6,326 nucleotides of DNA from Planctomycetaceae bacterium (lineage in GTDB: Bacteria; Planctomycetota; Phycisphaerae; Phycisphaerales; SM1A02): NCBI GenBank assembly GCA_002684315.1, contig NYVB01000178.1, positions 1 through 6,326 of the forward strand. The letters are read 5' to 3'. Below the pieces are notes generated by a model. It was not told the DNA's origin. It ran no database searches and saw only the letters and a list, made by a program, of their open reading frames with translations. Position 1 is the stretch's first letter, and each line of letters begins with the position of its first letter. Both the position numbers and the translations under genes were made by a program. Of this stretch, positions 1-5,852 are shown piece by piece.

Positions 1-880
1 CGCCGATGTTGTCAGCGGTAGCGCTGTAGTCAGCGGGCATGTGGTTGGTCTTGATGATCGTGACGCCCATGTAGGTCAGCGAGTCCTGCAGGGAGTTCAT
101 GCCCTGCTTGAAATCGGCACCGAGGCCGCCAGCGGCAGCAACGCCACCGAACATCGGCTGCATGTTGAAGCGCTCGGTGGCGCTTTCCGCGTCGGCGATA
201 CCGAGACGACGGATCTGCTGGAAGAGACGGGGGCTGACAGCGCAGTACGTCGCGCCGACGGCAACGTCGTTCTCCTGCAGGTCGATGCAGTAGTCCTCGA
301 TCGCTTCGAGGATCTTGAGGGCCGCAGGAGCGTCAGCAACACCACCGAGGTCGGTGTGCTGGAACACGGCGGGGAAACCGACAGTAAGATCGCGGGGATC
401 ACCGGTCAGAGGCTCGGCCACACCGGCCAGCGCGAGGAAGGCACCGATCTGCTTGTCACGGGCGTTCGCCAGAGTCTGGCCAGCCTGACGCGCGAGTTCC
501 TGACGGTACTCCCACTGCGTGATCATGAGGTCGACGTTATCGAGCTCGAAGTGAGCAGCCATCGGCCGCGCGTCGAGCGAGATCGCGAAGGTTTCGGTCT
601 TGGCATCCGAGCCACCGACGAGGTAGTCACCGGCCGCCCACGCGGGACGAAGGCCGACCTTACCGGTCATCGGGAACTCAATCGAGCGACCGCTTTCGAT
701 GCTCTTCGAGGTCACCATGGGCTCGAACATTCGGTACTCGTCGTAGGCGTGAAGAACTTCGCCCGACCAGATAGGAAGCCAAAGCTTACCAGCATCGTTG
801 CTGTCCGAAATGGAGGTACCTTCGAGGCCGCTGGAACCGTTACGGTAGGCAATATCAGTCTGAGAGAGGGACATAGTCAT
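1..880 (-). CDS. Major capsid protein, T7 gp10-like (3' partial)
   Basis: This is the main shell protein (HK97 fold in this family). The frame starts at ATG 880 and stays open through position 2, giving 293 codons; the stop is beyond the left edge. T7 gp10A has 345 residues, so perhaps 40-60 residues are missing. Marks are WSGEVLHAYDEY (38-49), matching the GGEVLTAFxR region of T7; ESGRSIEFPMTGKV (62-75), matching SSGKSxQFPVLGR; a short YLVGGSD-type segment aligned with the AYLAPGE region; FELDNVDLMITQWEYRQELARQ with the helix after it; and GVTIIKTNHMP near the edge, the 'GxxIxxSNxLP' strand of T7-like capsid proteins. Codons are strongly biased to C-ending forms (CTC, GTC, ACC, ATC), more than in the 432-aa gene, as expected for a very highly expressed gene. 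It has its own promoter and leader upstream. Confidence 0.95.
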   Translation of the reverse strand, partial: MTMSLSQTDIAYRNGSSGLEGTSISDSNDAGKLWLPIWSGEVLHAYDEYRMFEPMVTSKSIESGRSIEFPMTGKVGLRPAWAAGDYLVGGSDAKTETFAISLDARPMAAHFELDNVDLMITQWEYRQELARQAGQTLANARDKQIGAFLALAGVAEPLTGDPRDLTVGFPAVFQHTDLGGVADAPAALKILEAIEDYCIDLQENDVAVGATYCAVSPRLFQQIRRLGIADAESATERFNMQPMFGGVAAAGGLGADFKQGMNSLQDSLTYMGVTIIKTNHMPADYSATADNIG

Positions 881-901
881 AGTAGTATCCTTTCGAGATA
901 C
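881..901 (-). promoter_or_regulatory. Capsid gene ribosome binding site within a small hairpin
   Basis: AAAGGA (893-888) lies 7 nt before the capsid ATG at 880 and supports that start over the in-frame ATG two codons later. GTATC (901-897) can pair with GATAC (889-885), putting AAAG in the loop and the end of the Shine-Dalgarno in the stem. Just upstream is a 10-bp palindrome, ATTGATCAAT (908-917), in an AT-rich stretch. The hairpin is only 5 bp, so any effect on translation is speculative. Confidence 0.5.
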
Positions 902-935
902 GAGTTGATTGATCAATTAAAAAGAGAACACGGGG

Positions 936-954
936 GATGTCAAAGAAGGACATC
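936..954 (-). other. Stem-loop in the capsid mRNA leader
   Basis: Minus-strand GATGTC (954-949) and GACATC (941-936) are perfect complements around a 7-nt pyrimidine-rich loop. The hairpin lies 28-46 nt after the predicted transcription start. The tract CTCTTTTT begins 10 nt after the stem, too far for a classical terminator. It could protect the 5' end of the mRNA or be a processing site. The 6-bp stem is modest. Confidence 0.4.
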
Positions 955-976
955 GGTACACGCAGTCATAGATTGC

Positions 977-999
977 TCACGCTGTAGTGAATCCAATTA
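977..999 (-). promoter_or_regulatory. T7-type phage RNA polymerase promoter for the capsid gene
   Basis: On the minus strand the 20 bases from 999 to 980 (TAATTGGATTCACTACAGCG) match 15 of 20 positions of the T7 class III promoter from -17 to +3. Matches include the TAAT start, GA and TCACTA in the recognition and melting region, and the AG across the start site. The predicted +1 is the G at 982, giving a 102-nt leader before the capsid ATG. It lies in a non-coding gap directly before the capsid gene, where T7 has its strong phi10 promoter. The match was counted by hand. It implies that the phage encodes a single-subunit RNA polymerase outside this window. Confidence 0.75.
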
Positions 1000-1050
1000 C
1001 GCGGTAGGGAATCGGTGGGAGAGCTAAGCCCTTTCGGGGAGATCACCAAA

Positions 1051-2094
1051 TCATCCCATGGTACGCCAGTCAGTCTTGGACGCACGCTCTTCCACGGCCT
1101 TGCGGAACGAATCGTCACGCTTGAACCGAGGGTTGGACATATCCATGCGGTATTCCTGCATAGACTTATATCCGGGGAGTTGCCGCGAGGCCTGAGCGGT
1201 GGCGGGGTTCACCGCACCGGGCGCTCTGGTAGCCTTAGGTTCCGCCGCTCCGTTAGGATGGGCAGCATCAAAGGCTGCGGTCAGCCCACGCAAGGTCAGC
1301 TCCGAGCTGGCACCAGCAAGACCACTCTGGAGCGCAGACAGCTGCTCCCCAGAATAAGCCGTACTAGCCCAACGCAGCACCTGCGAGAGCTTCTGCCCAC
1401 CACCAACGATATCAGCAGCCTTGCCGAAGGCTTCCTTACGCTTGGCTTGTTGGGCAGTCAAAAAGTCATTTACCATTCCGTCATTAAAACCGGTCTTGTT
1501 CTTGATCTCTTCACGAGTCTCAGCGGTAAGCTGGCCCGTGCTGTTGACCTCGGCAGTCCAGCGGGTGTAGTCAGCCTCGGTAGGCCGGACATACTCCTGA
1601 GACGGAGCTTCTTCGGGAGCCGGTTCTGCCGCAGCAGGTTCCGGGATACGAAGTTCGTCCATAAGCTCTTCAGTGCTGGCGGGGGCGGGCTCTGCAGGAG
1701 CAGCAGCCGGGACCTCCGGTGCAACGGGAGCTTCGACGTGGTCGGGGTTGTCAGTGTTTCCAGCCATCTGGTACTGACGCTTGAGATCAGCAACTTCCTG
1801 CTGACTCTGCGTAAACTGAGCCTGAGCTCCCTTGAGGGAATCAAACCAGTCAGCAGCAGACTTGAAGTTATCCGGGATCTTCTGGCCCTGTTCGGTGACG
1901 TACCGCTCAAACATCGCCCGTTCGTGGGCAGCCTGCTGAGTGGCCTTGTCGGCGAGAGGATCAACCTTAACAGCTTCGAGACCAGCCATAGCTTCGGTGG
2001 TCAGCGGAGTGTCGTTGCCCGGAGTCGCGGAAACGGGGGCTTCCCCTTCGTTACGATAGTCGCCCTCGGGGAGAGGGTTAGTTTCTTCATTCAT
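1051..2094 (-). CDS. Capsid assembly scaffolding protein, T7 gp9-like
   Basis: The scaffold guides the capsid protein into a procapsid around the portal and leaves before DNA packaging is complete. I choose ATG 2094 (347 aa, stop TGA 1053-1051), because GGAGA lies 7 nt upstream. A GTG at 2118 would overlap the portal stop and add eight residues, but it has no ribosome binding site. The protein is acidic. It has a disordered N-terminus, a helix with coiled-coil character (about 86-110), and a Pro/Ala/Glu linker (about 119-166). The conserved part begins at YTRWTAEV (176-183) and includes a QQAK/VVGGxxx-like segment. Its end has the MSNPRFKRDDSFRKAVEER motif, like the MSDPRYxxDPAYRxxVE motif of T7-like scaffolds. 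T7 gp9 has 307 residues; the extra length is mostly the linker. Position between portal and capsid genes confirms the role. Confidence 0.93.
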   Translation of the reverse strand: MNEETNPLPEGDYRNEGEAPVSATPGNDTPLTTEAMAGLEAVKVDPLADKATQQAAHERAMFERYVTEQGQKIPDNFKSAADWFDSLKGAQAQFTQSQQEVADLKRQYQMAGNTDNPDHVEAPVAPEVPAAAPAEPAPASTEELMDELRIPEPAAAEPAPEEAPSQEYVRPTEADYTRWTAEVNSTGQLTAETREEIKNKTGFNDGMVNDFLTAQQAKRKEAFGKAADIVGGGQKLSQVLRWASTAYSGEQLSALQSGLAGASSELTLRGLTAAFDAAHPNGAAEPKATRAPGAVNPATAQASRQLPGYKSMQEYRMDMSNPRFKRDDSFRKAVEERASKTDWRTMG

Positions 2095-2107
2095 AGTAGT
2101 TCTCCAA
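2095..2107 (-). promoter_or_regulatory. Ribosome binding site that fixes the scaffold start
   Basis: On the minus strand TTGGAGA (2107-2101) is followed by ACTACT and then ATG (2094). This places a good Shine-Dalgarno core 7 nt before the ATG and supports it over the upstream GTG at 2118. The nine bases ACTACTATG are identical to those at the capsid gene start. Confidence 0.75.
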
Positions 2108-2114
2108 TTTAGTT

Positions 2115-3734
2115 TCACTGAGTCGGTGGCGGAGCAGCCTGACCCATAGCTTGCTGGGCAGCCTGCATGACACCTGCACCGGCGGCTTGCCCGATGCCTC
2201 CAGCAACGCCCTGCGACAAAGCTGCCGCGGACTGCTGTTCGGCCTGCTGGGCAGCAACGAGCTGCTCCTGCTCGGCCTTCTCCTCATCGCTGCGGATCCA
2301 ATTCCTCGGATCGAATCCAAGCGAAGCAACCAATGCAGTACCGTACTCCTGCCACTTGAACGAGCCAAGCGCCTCAGGAGGAAGGTTACGGACCATCTCG
2401 CCCAGCTGCATGAGCTTCTGCAGCTCAGCGTCTCGGGAGAGGGCCTGAAGACCAGTAACCACATTGACCGAGAGTCGGCCATTAGCTGTGAACTCGTTCG
2501 AGAGACGTTCGTCAATCTCACCAGCACGCAGCATCAGGGTAATGGTACGTCGAACAATGGGCTGGAGCATGTTCCGTGCGATGGCGCTGAAGGCACCACC
2601 GAGCACGTTCTCAATTTCCATACCCAACATGCGGACCTCGGTAGCCGTGACACGCTCAGCCGAGCGGACACCGGAGCTGCCGATGAGGAACGCATTGCCC
2701 ACTTCTCTACGCATCGTCTCGACGGCCTGCTGGGCCGCACCGAGCTGAGGGGAGAGAGTCTGGGCAGGGGACACCGTCGAGAGGTGTTCAGGTCGGACAC
2801 CGACGAACGAGCCTGACGGGTAGTCAGCCATGTCCTCGACATCGACGTTAGCACCGGGGTCAACGGAGATCCAGAAGGTGGACGCAGCCACCATTCCTTT
2901 GATCATAGATTCGGTGTAGGACTCAAGGGTCTCGATGTCGCCGAGGATCTCTTCGCAGTGGGAGCGACCGTAGTCCTCACCCGTGACGGAGATCCAACGG
3001 AGGGGCATGAACGGGGTCGTCTGGAAGACACCCTCGTCGATCGGTTGCCCATCGCTATCCTCAGAGTAGTAGTCCCACGTCCCTTCGCCCTCATTCCAGA
3101 CAACACGGTTGAAGTACGCATCGTACTCCGGGGCGTTGCCAAAGGCGTTGTTGGAGGAAGGGAAGAAGTGTTGGTCATAAGCCTCGAACTCATCGCTGTT
3201 AGCTTCCTTCGGCTTCCAGTCCAAGTACATCAGCTCAACCACGGAGCCGTCGATGTCACGACGAACCACGTACTGATCAAGGCGGTAGACCCGGAAAGAG
3301 AAGTCGTCGTCCTCGACCAGAAGCACATCGCCAGCGACGATAAGATGCTGCAGGGCAAGGAAGAGGGAGTCACGGAGGTTGTCCCCCATGAGCTTACTGA
3401 AGACCTGTCCGGCAAGAGCTTCCATATGACCGACCATGTCACCCGAAGGTTCCATGCCGTCCCGGAGCTCGAACTTAAAGAAGGGCAAGTCATTCAAGGG
3501 AAGCAACGCGGAGAGCATCCGCGAGGACATGTTAGTCACGCCTCGTGAGCTGACCGAGCTAAAGGGCTTGGGCAGTTCAGAAGCATTGGTGTACCCCTCC
3601 GGAGGGAGGAGTGACGGGATAGTAAGCGAGCTCATGTAGCGAGCACGCTCAAGCTTGGTGGATCGATTGCTATCGAGGGAATTGAATCGCTCAGCAAGGC
3701 CACCAGCCAATTTCTTAGCTAGATTTTCAGCCAT
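2115..3734 (-). CDS. Portal (head-to-tail connector) protein, T7 gp8 family
   Basis: This protein forms the dodecameric ring at one capsid vertex through which DNA is packaged and to which the tail attaches. It has 539 residues (T7 gp8 has 536). The ATG is at 3734, preceded by GAGGTG that overlaps the stop of the previous gene; the stop is TGA at 2117-2115. Family marks in order are: the N-terminal SSRGVTNMSSRMLSALLPLN block (62-81), which corresponds to the 'ASRAVxNLxxKLxxALFP' region; DVLLVEDD (136-143); DYGRSHCEEILGDIETLES (254-272), matching the YGRSxxEEYLGDLRSLE region of T7; and RSAERVTATEVRMLGMEIENVLGG (357-380), matching the ERVTATEVRxxxxELExxLGG region. The last ~50 residues are Gln/Ala/Gly-rich, as in many relatives, and probably flexible. 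The scaffold gene follows after 20 nt. There is no truncation or frameshift. Confidence 0.96.
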   Translation of the reverse strand: MAENLAKKLAGGLAERFNSLDSNRSTKLERARYMSSLTIPSLLPPEGYTNASELPKPFSSVSSRGVTNMSSRMLSALLPLNDLPFFKFELRDGMEPSGDMVGHMEALAGQVFSKLMGDNLRDSLFLALQHLIVAGDVLLVEDDDFSFRVYRLDQYVVRRDIDGSVVELMYLDWKPKEANSDEFEAYDQHFFPSSNNAFGNAPEYDAYFNRVVWNEGEGTWDYYSEDSDGQPIDEGVFQTTPFMPLRWISVTGEDYGRSHCEEILGDIETLESYTESMIKGMVAASTFWISVDPGANVDVEDMADYPSGSFVGVRPEHLSTVSPAQTLSPQLGAAQQAVETMRREVGNAFLIGSSGVRSAERVTATEVRMLGMEIENVLGGAFSAIARNMLQPIVRRTITLMLRAGEIDERLSNEFTANGRLSVNVVTGLQALSRDAELQKLMQLGEMVRNLPPEALGSFKWQEYGTALVASLGFDPRNWIRSDEEKAEQEQLVAAQQAEQQSAAALSQGVAGGIGQAAGAGVMQAAQQAMGQAAPPPTQ

Positions 3735-3742
3735 GATTCACC

Positions 3743-4162
3743 TCACAAAGGTCGTACGTCAGAGCCCGACGAATTGCCACCAAGGCCAGACGCGAGGGCT
3801 TGTTCGATTGCAGAGAAGTCAGCAGCCAGATCATCCTCATTCTTAGAGTCACTAAGAGAATCTAGCTCAACATCCAAGGCCTTCTGGGCTTTGGCCATGT
3901 TGGCTTCGTTCGCACGTTCGGTCTGCTTCAACTGAAGAGCCATATCTTCATCGCGCTGGTCCAGCTCGGCTTGCAGACGCATTTGTTCGTCGGCAGCCTG
4001 AGCAAGCATACGCTCGTTTTCGAGGGCTGATTCGTTCAGTCGTCTTTCCATTTCAGCGTCGGTAGTACCGCCCATGATAATGGGAGCGCCTCCGCCGAAG
4101 TAACGCGAGGTGTGATGCGGCCTCTCCAGAAAGAGAGACGTGTTGAGTCGTTGCTTTCGCAT
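3743..4162 (-). CDS. 139-aa coiled-coil protein immediately before the portal; positional counterpart of T7 gene 7.3
   Basis: The ATG is at 4162 and the TGA at 3745-3743. An AGGAG site lies in the 12-nt gap after the 432-aa gene, 6 nt from the ATG. Residues 1-22 are basic, followed by a Gly-rich turn (GGGAPIIMGG). Residues about 35-100 form one long charged helix with heptad-like spacing (for example ENERMLAQAADEQMRLQAEL), rich in Glu, Gln, Ala and Met, and the end is Gly/Ser/Asp-rich. There are no Cys, no membrane segment and no enzyme motif. In T7 the gene just before the portal (7.3) encodes a small tail-assembly/virion protein, and many T7-like phages carry a dissimilar small protein here. 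I infer a similar assembly or tail role from position only; I see no sequence match. Its stop codon overlaps the portal ribosome binding site, so the two genes are tightly linked. Confidence 0.8.
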   Translation of the reverse strand: MRKQRLNTSLFLERPHHTSRYFGGGAPIIMGGTTDAEMERRLNESALENERMLAQAADEQMRLQAELDQRDEDMALQLKQTERANEANMAKAQKALDVELDSLSDSKNEDDLAADFSAIEQALASGLGGNSSGSDVRPL

Positions 4163-4174
4163 AATACTCTCCTA

Positions 4175-5473
4175 TCAAGAGGGTCGTGTATCAGTAAATT
4201 GTACGCCGGTGTCGGAGGAATCTCCAGTACCAAAGCCAGCGAGGGTAGAACCATACTCAGCCTGCTGGCGTTGAAGCCGCTGCTGGAGCTGATTCTTTTG
4301 ATCGACAATCTGTTGCTGCCGAATCTTGTTGATTTTATCATTCTGCTCGGCCTGTCCGGCCTGAGACTGAGCCCGCTGCTTGCGAGCATCAAACTCCTTG
4401 GAGAACGAGGCCCTGTCGTTAAGACGTTCGATGTCCAGACGAGTAGCCGTCTTGTCCTTCATAGAGGCAAGCTCAGCGTTGACGTCCGCATTGAGATAGT
4501 ACTCAGTAGGGTTGATGTACATCTTCTCACCAAAGTCGCCAGTAAAGCTATCCATCTTGTTAGCCCCGGCCATCTTGGCCAAGGTTGCAGCGGAAGCGTA
4601 GCGATCGAGGTTAGCGGTAGCCTTGTCGTAGTCCTTCATACCCTTCATGACTTCATCAAGGGAGGGACCACCACTGTCGTACATGTTGATAATCCCAGCA
4701 TAGTGAGCGGCCTGATTTCGGGCTTGCTTGTTAGCATTAGGATTAGCTTGGTGGTATGTCTTATCCATGTCAAAACCACGAGCCGCATCGTAGCGATCCT
4801 TAAGGGGGTCCGCCTCAATGTTAGAGCGAAGATCTTTATAGATACTAGCTCGGGTGTCCTTGAACTCCTCGTTAACCATACGGTTAGCCATGGAGGTAGG
4901 ATCGGTCTCGGTATAGAAGTCCTCGAACTTTGAGTCGAGCCCGACCTTCTTGCCCGTAAAGGGATCCACGAACGAGGAGACGAGCTCCACCGCCTGCGGG
5001 GCCTTGAACGCGTCAAGGTCGGCAATAGCCTTCTGGGTATCCTGCATGCTCTTCTGAGCAAGCTTGGAGTACTGGCCGATAGACGAGGCCTTGTCAGGAG
5101 CGTCCGCCATGCCCGAAAGCACCTCGGAGATCTCCGTGTTGGTCTGGTTGAACTGGGTGTCGAGAGCCTCACGAGCACTCTGGGAGGACCCGAAGGCTAA
5201 GTTAAAGTCTTCGGACTCCTGCTGGAACGTGAGGAGATCTACGGATCGCCGCTCCCTGCGGGTAAGGGCCTGCTGGCGAGCGTAGTTCGAGCTGTAGGAT
5301 TCACGGGTTGAGGCAAGGTTGCCGTCCGGTCCTTCAGTAAAGTACCTGCGGCGATATCCGCTTAGATCGGTAAGCCCGGTAGCGTTTAGTGAAGTTTTAA
5401 AGGCGTCAAAGGAAAAGGGATCTTTCGCCTTAGTGCTTCTACCTGCTTGTGTGCTATATACATGAGGTGGCAT
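4175..5473 (-). CDS. Hypothetical 432-aa helix-rich protein upstream of the portal, possible virion component
   Basis: This protein has ATG at 5473 and TGA at 4177-4175. Its AAAGGAG ribosome binding site lies inside the end of the previous ORF, whose stop overlaps this ATG. It has no signal peptide, transmembrane segment or enzyme motif I can identify. Residues 1-60 are basic and aromatic, including a YRRRYF patch. Residues about 70-330 alternate polar helices and Asp/Gly turns, such as FVDPFTGKK. Residues about 338-408 form a long Arg/Gln/Lys-rich helix (KIRQQQIVDQ, LQQRLQRQQ), a likely coiled coil, followed by a flexible Gly/Ser/Thr/Asp tail. I do not recognise the family. Its position directly before the portal block, its helix content and its lack of enzyme features would fit an internal virion, adaptor or assembly protein, but this is inference. 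T7 has no gene of this size at this place. Confidence 0.85.
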   Translation of the reverse strand: MPPHVYSTQAGRSTKAKDPFSFDAFKTSLNATGLTDLSGYRRRYFTEGPDGNLASTRESYSSNYARQQALTRRERRSVDLLTFQQESEDFNLAFGSSQSAREALDTQFNQTNTEISEVLSGMADAPDKASSIGQYSKLAQKSMQDTQKAIADLDAFKAPQAVELVSSFVDPFTGKKVGLDSKFEDFYTETDPTSMANRMVNEEFKDTRASIYKDLRSNIEADPLKDRYDAARGFDMDKTYHQANPNANKQARNQAAHYAGIINMYDSGGPSLDEVMKGMKDYDKATANLDRYASAATLAKMAGANKMDSFTGDFGEKMYINPTEYYLNADVNAELASMKDKTATRLDIERLNDRASFSKEFDARKQRAQSQAGQAEQNDKINKIRQQQIVDQKNQLQQRLQRQQAEYGSTLAGFGTGDSSDTGVQFTDTRPS

Positions 5474-5649
5474 TACTTGCTCTCCTTTCCATATTTCCTA
5501 ACAGTTTTGTTGAGTTGAGTGATCGCCCAGAGCTGGCCAGCGTGGAACGCGGCGTCTCTACCAAGGCGATCGTTAGAGTGATCAGGGTTGTACGGGGGAA
5601 TCTGAATCTGACTTCTTAGATCCTCCACGGCCTCCTCTAGGCTTGGCAT
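5473..5649 (-). CDS. Small hypothetical protein coupled to the 432-aa gene
   Basis: I place the start at ATG 5649, giving 58 residues and a TAA stop at 5475-5473. The frame is open further upstream to a TTG at 5721, but that would nearly bury the gene in its neighbour and the extra 24 residues look like out-of-frame translation of it. No good Shine-Dalgarno precedes 5649, so the start is uncertain; the ORF overlaps the 68-aa gene by 68 nt. The protein runs from an acidic helix (MPSLEEAVEDLRSQI) through a Pro/Asn/Asp-rich turn to a conserved-looking GRDAAFHAGQLWAITQLNK helix and a basic end. I do not recognise the family. The stop shares bases with the next start (TAATG), so translation of the two is probably coupled. 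Confidence 0.5.
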   Translation of the reverse strand: MPSLEEAVEDLRSQIQIPPYNPDHSNDRLGRDAAFHAGQLWAITQLNKTVRKYGKESK

Positions 5650-5788
5650 TGAGGTCTTGCTTGAGTGTCGCAATGTCGGCCTCCATTCGGGCAATGAGAG
5701 TAATAAGATCTGAGACGACAAGCTTCAGCTCGCCCGCAGAAAGGGTAGCTCCTCGCAGGAGCCGTGCTTTGATAAGTTCAATGTTCAT
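5582..5788 (-). CDS. Small hypothetical phage protein, helical N-terminus with charged low-complexity tail
   Basis: This is a 68-residue ORF with ATG at 5788 and TGA at 5584-5582. An AGGA ribosome binding site (5800-5797) lies 8 nt before the ATG and directly follows the T run of the terminator. Residues 1-48 are predicted by eye to be helical, with regularly spaced Leu/Ile/Val (for example LKLVVSDLITLIARMEADI), which could form a short coiled coil. Residues 50-68 are a basic Gly/Arg/Lys stretch followed by a Ser/Asp-rich end, probably disordered. There is no signal peptide, convincing membrane segment or catalytic motif. I do not recognise the family. Its 3' end overlaps the next small ORF in another frame, which is common in compact phage operons. 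It is the first gene after the reductase and is probably co-transcribed with the genes that follow. Confidence 0.6.
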   Translation of the reverse strand: MNIELIKARLLRGATLSAGELKLVVSDLITLIARMEADIATLKQDLNAKPRGGRGGSKKSDSDSPVQP

Positions 5789-5799
5789 TGTTTTGTCCT

Positions 5800-5823
5800 A
5801 AAAAGGCGGGACCGAGCCCCCGC
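5800..5823 (-). terminator. Probable intrinsic terminator after the reductase gene
   Basis: Read on the minus strand, an all-G/C stem GCGGG (5823-5819) pairs with CCCGC (5810-5806) around an 8-nt loop and is followed by one C and a run of five T (5804-5800). It starts 29 nt after the reductase stop and ends 11 nt before the next start codon. The stem is short (5 bp) and the T run modest, so partial read-through into the structural genes is likely. The surrounding 64-nt gap is very G/C-rich and carries a 7-bp direct repeat (gaccgag at 5810-5816 and 5839-5845). Confidence 0.5.
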
Positions 5824-5852
5824 TAAGGGACCCGGCCCGACCGAGTGAGAGG

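Noticed and set aside
41..1027. 328-codon plus-strand open frame opposite the capsid gene and its leader
   Set aside because: It mirrors the strongly codon-biased capsid gene, runs through the promoter and leader region, and has no family features.
1031..1050. CCC-GAAA-GGG hairpin just after the scaffold stop as a terminator
   Set aside because: The stem is only 3 bp and no T run follows.
1015..2112. Long open frame on the plus strand (365 codons) opposite the scaffold gene
   Set aside because: It is antisense to a well-recognised scaffold gene, its translation is rich in Ser/Leu/Arg with no recognisable domain, and no promoter or ribosome binding site supports it. GC-biased codon use commonly opens such mirror frames.
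2095..2118. GTG at 2118 as scaffold start, overlapping the portal stop as GTGA
   Set aside because: Overlap of this kind is common, but no Shine-Dalgarno precedes it, whereas ATG 2094 has GGAGA at good spacing.
4112..4933. 273-codon plus-strand open frame with many Leu/Val/Ile, membrane-like at first sight
   Set aside because: It is antisense to the 432-aa and 139-aa genes; the hydrophobicity reflects the reverse complement of Gln/Lys/Asp/Glu-rich coding sequence.
5380..5400. TTCACTA on the minus strand resembling the core of the capsid promoter
   Set aside because: Only the TTCACTA core matches; the flanks do not, and it lies inside the 432-aa coding sequence (TSLNAT).
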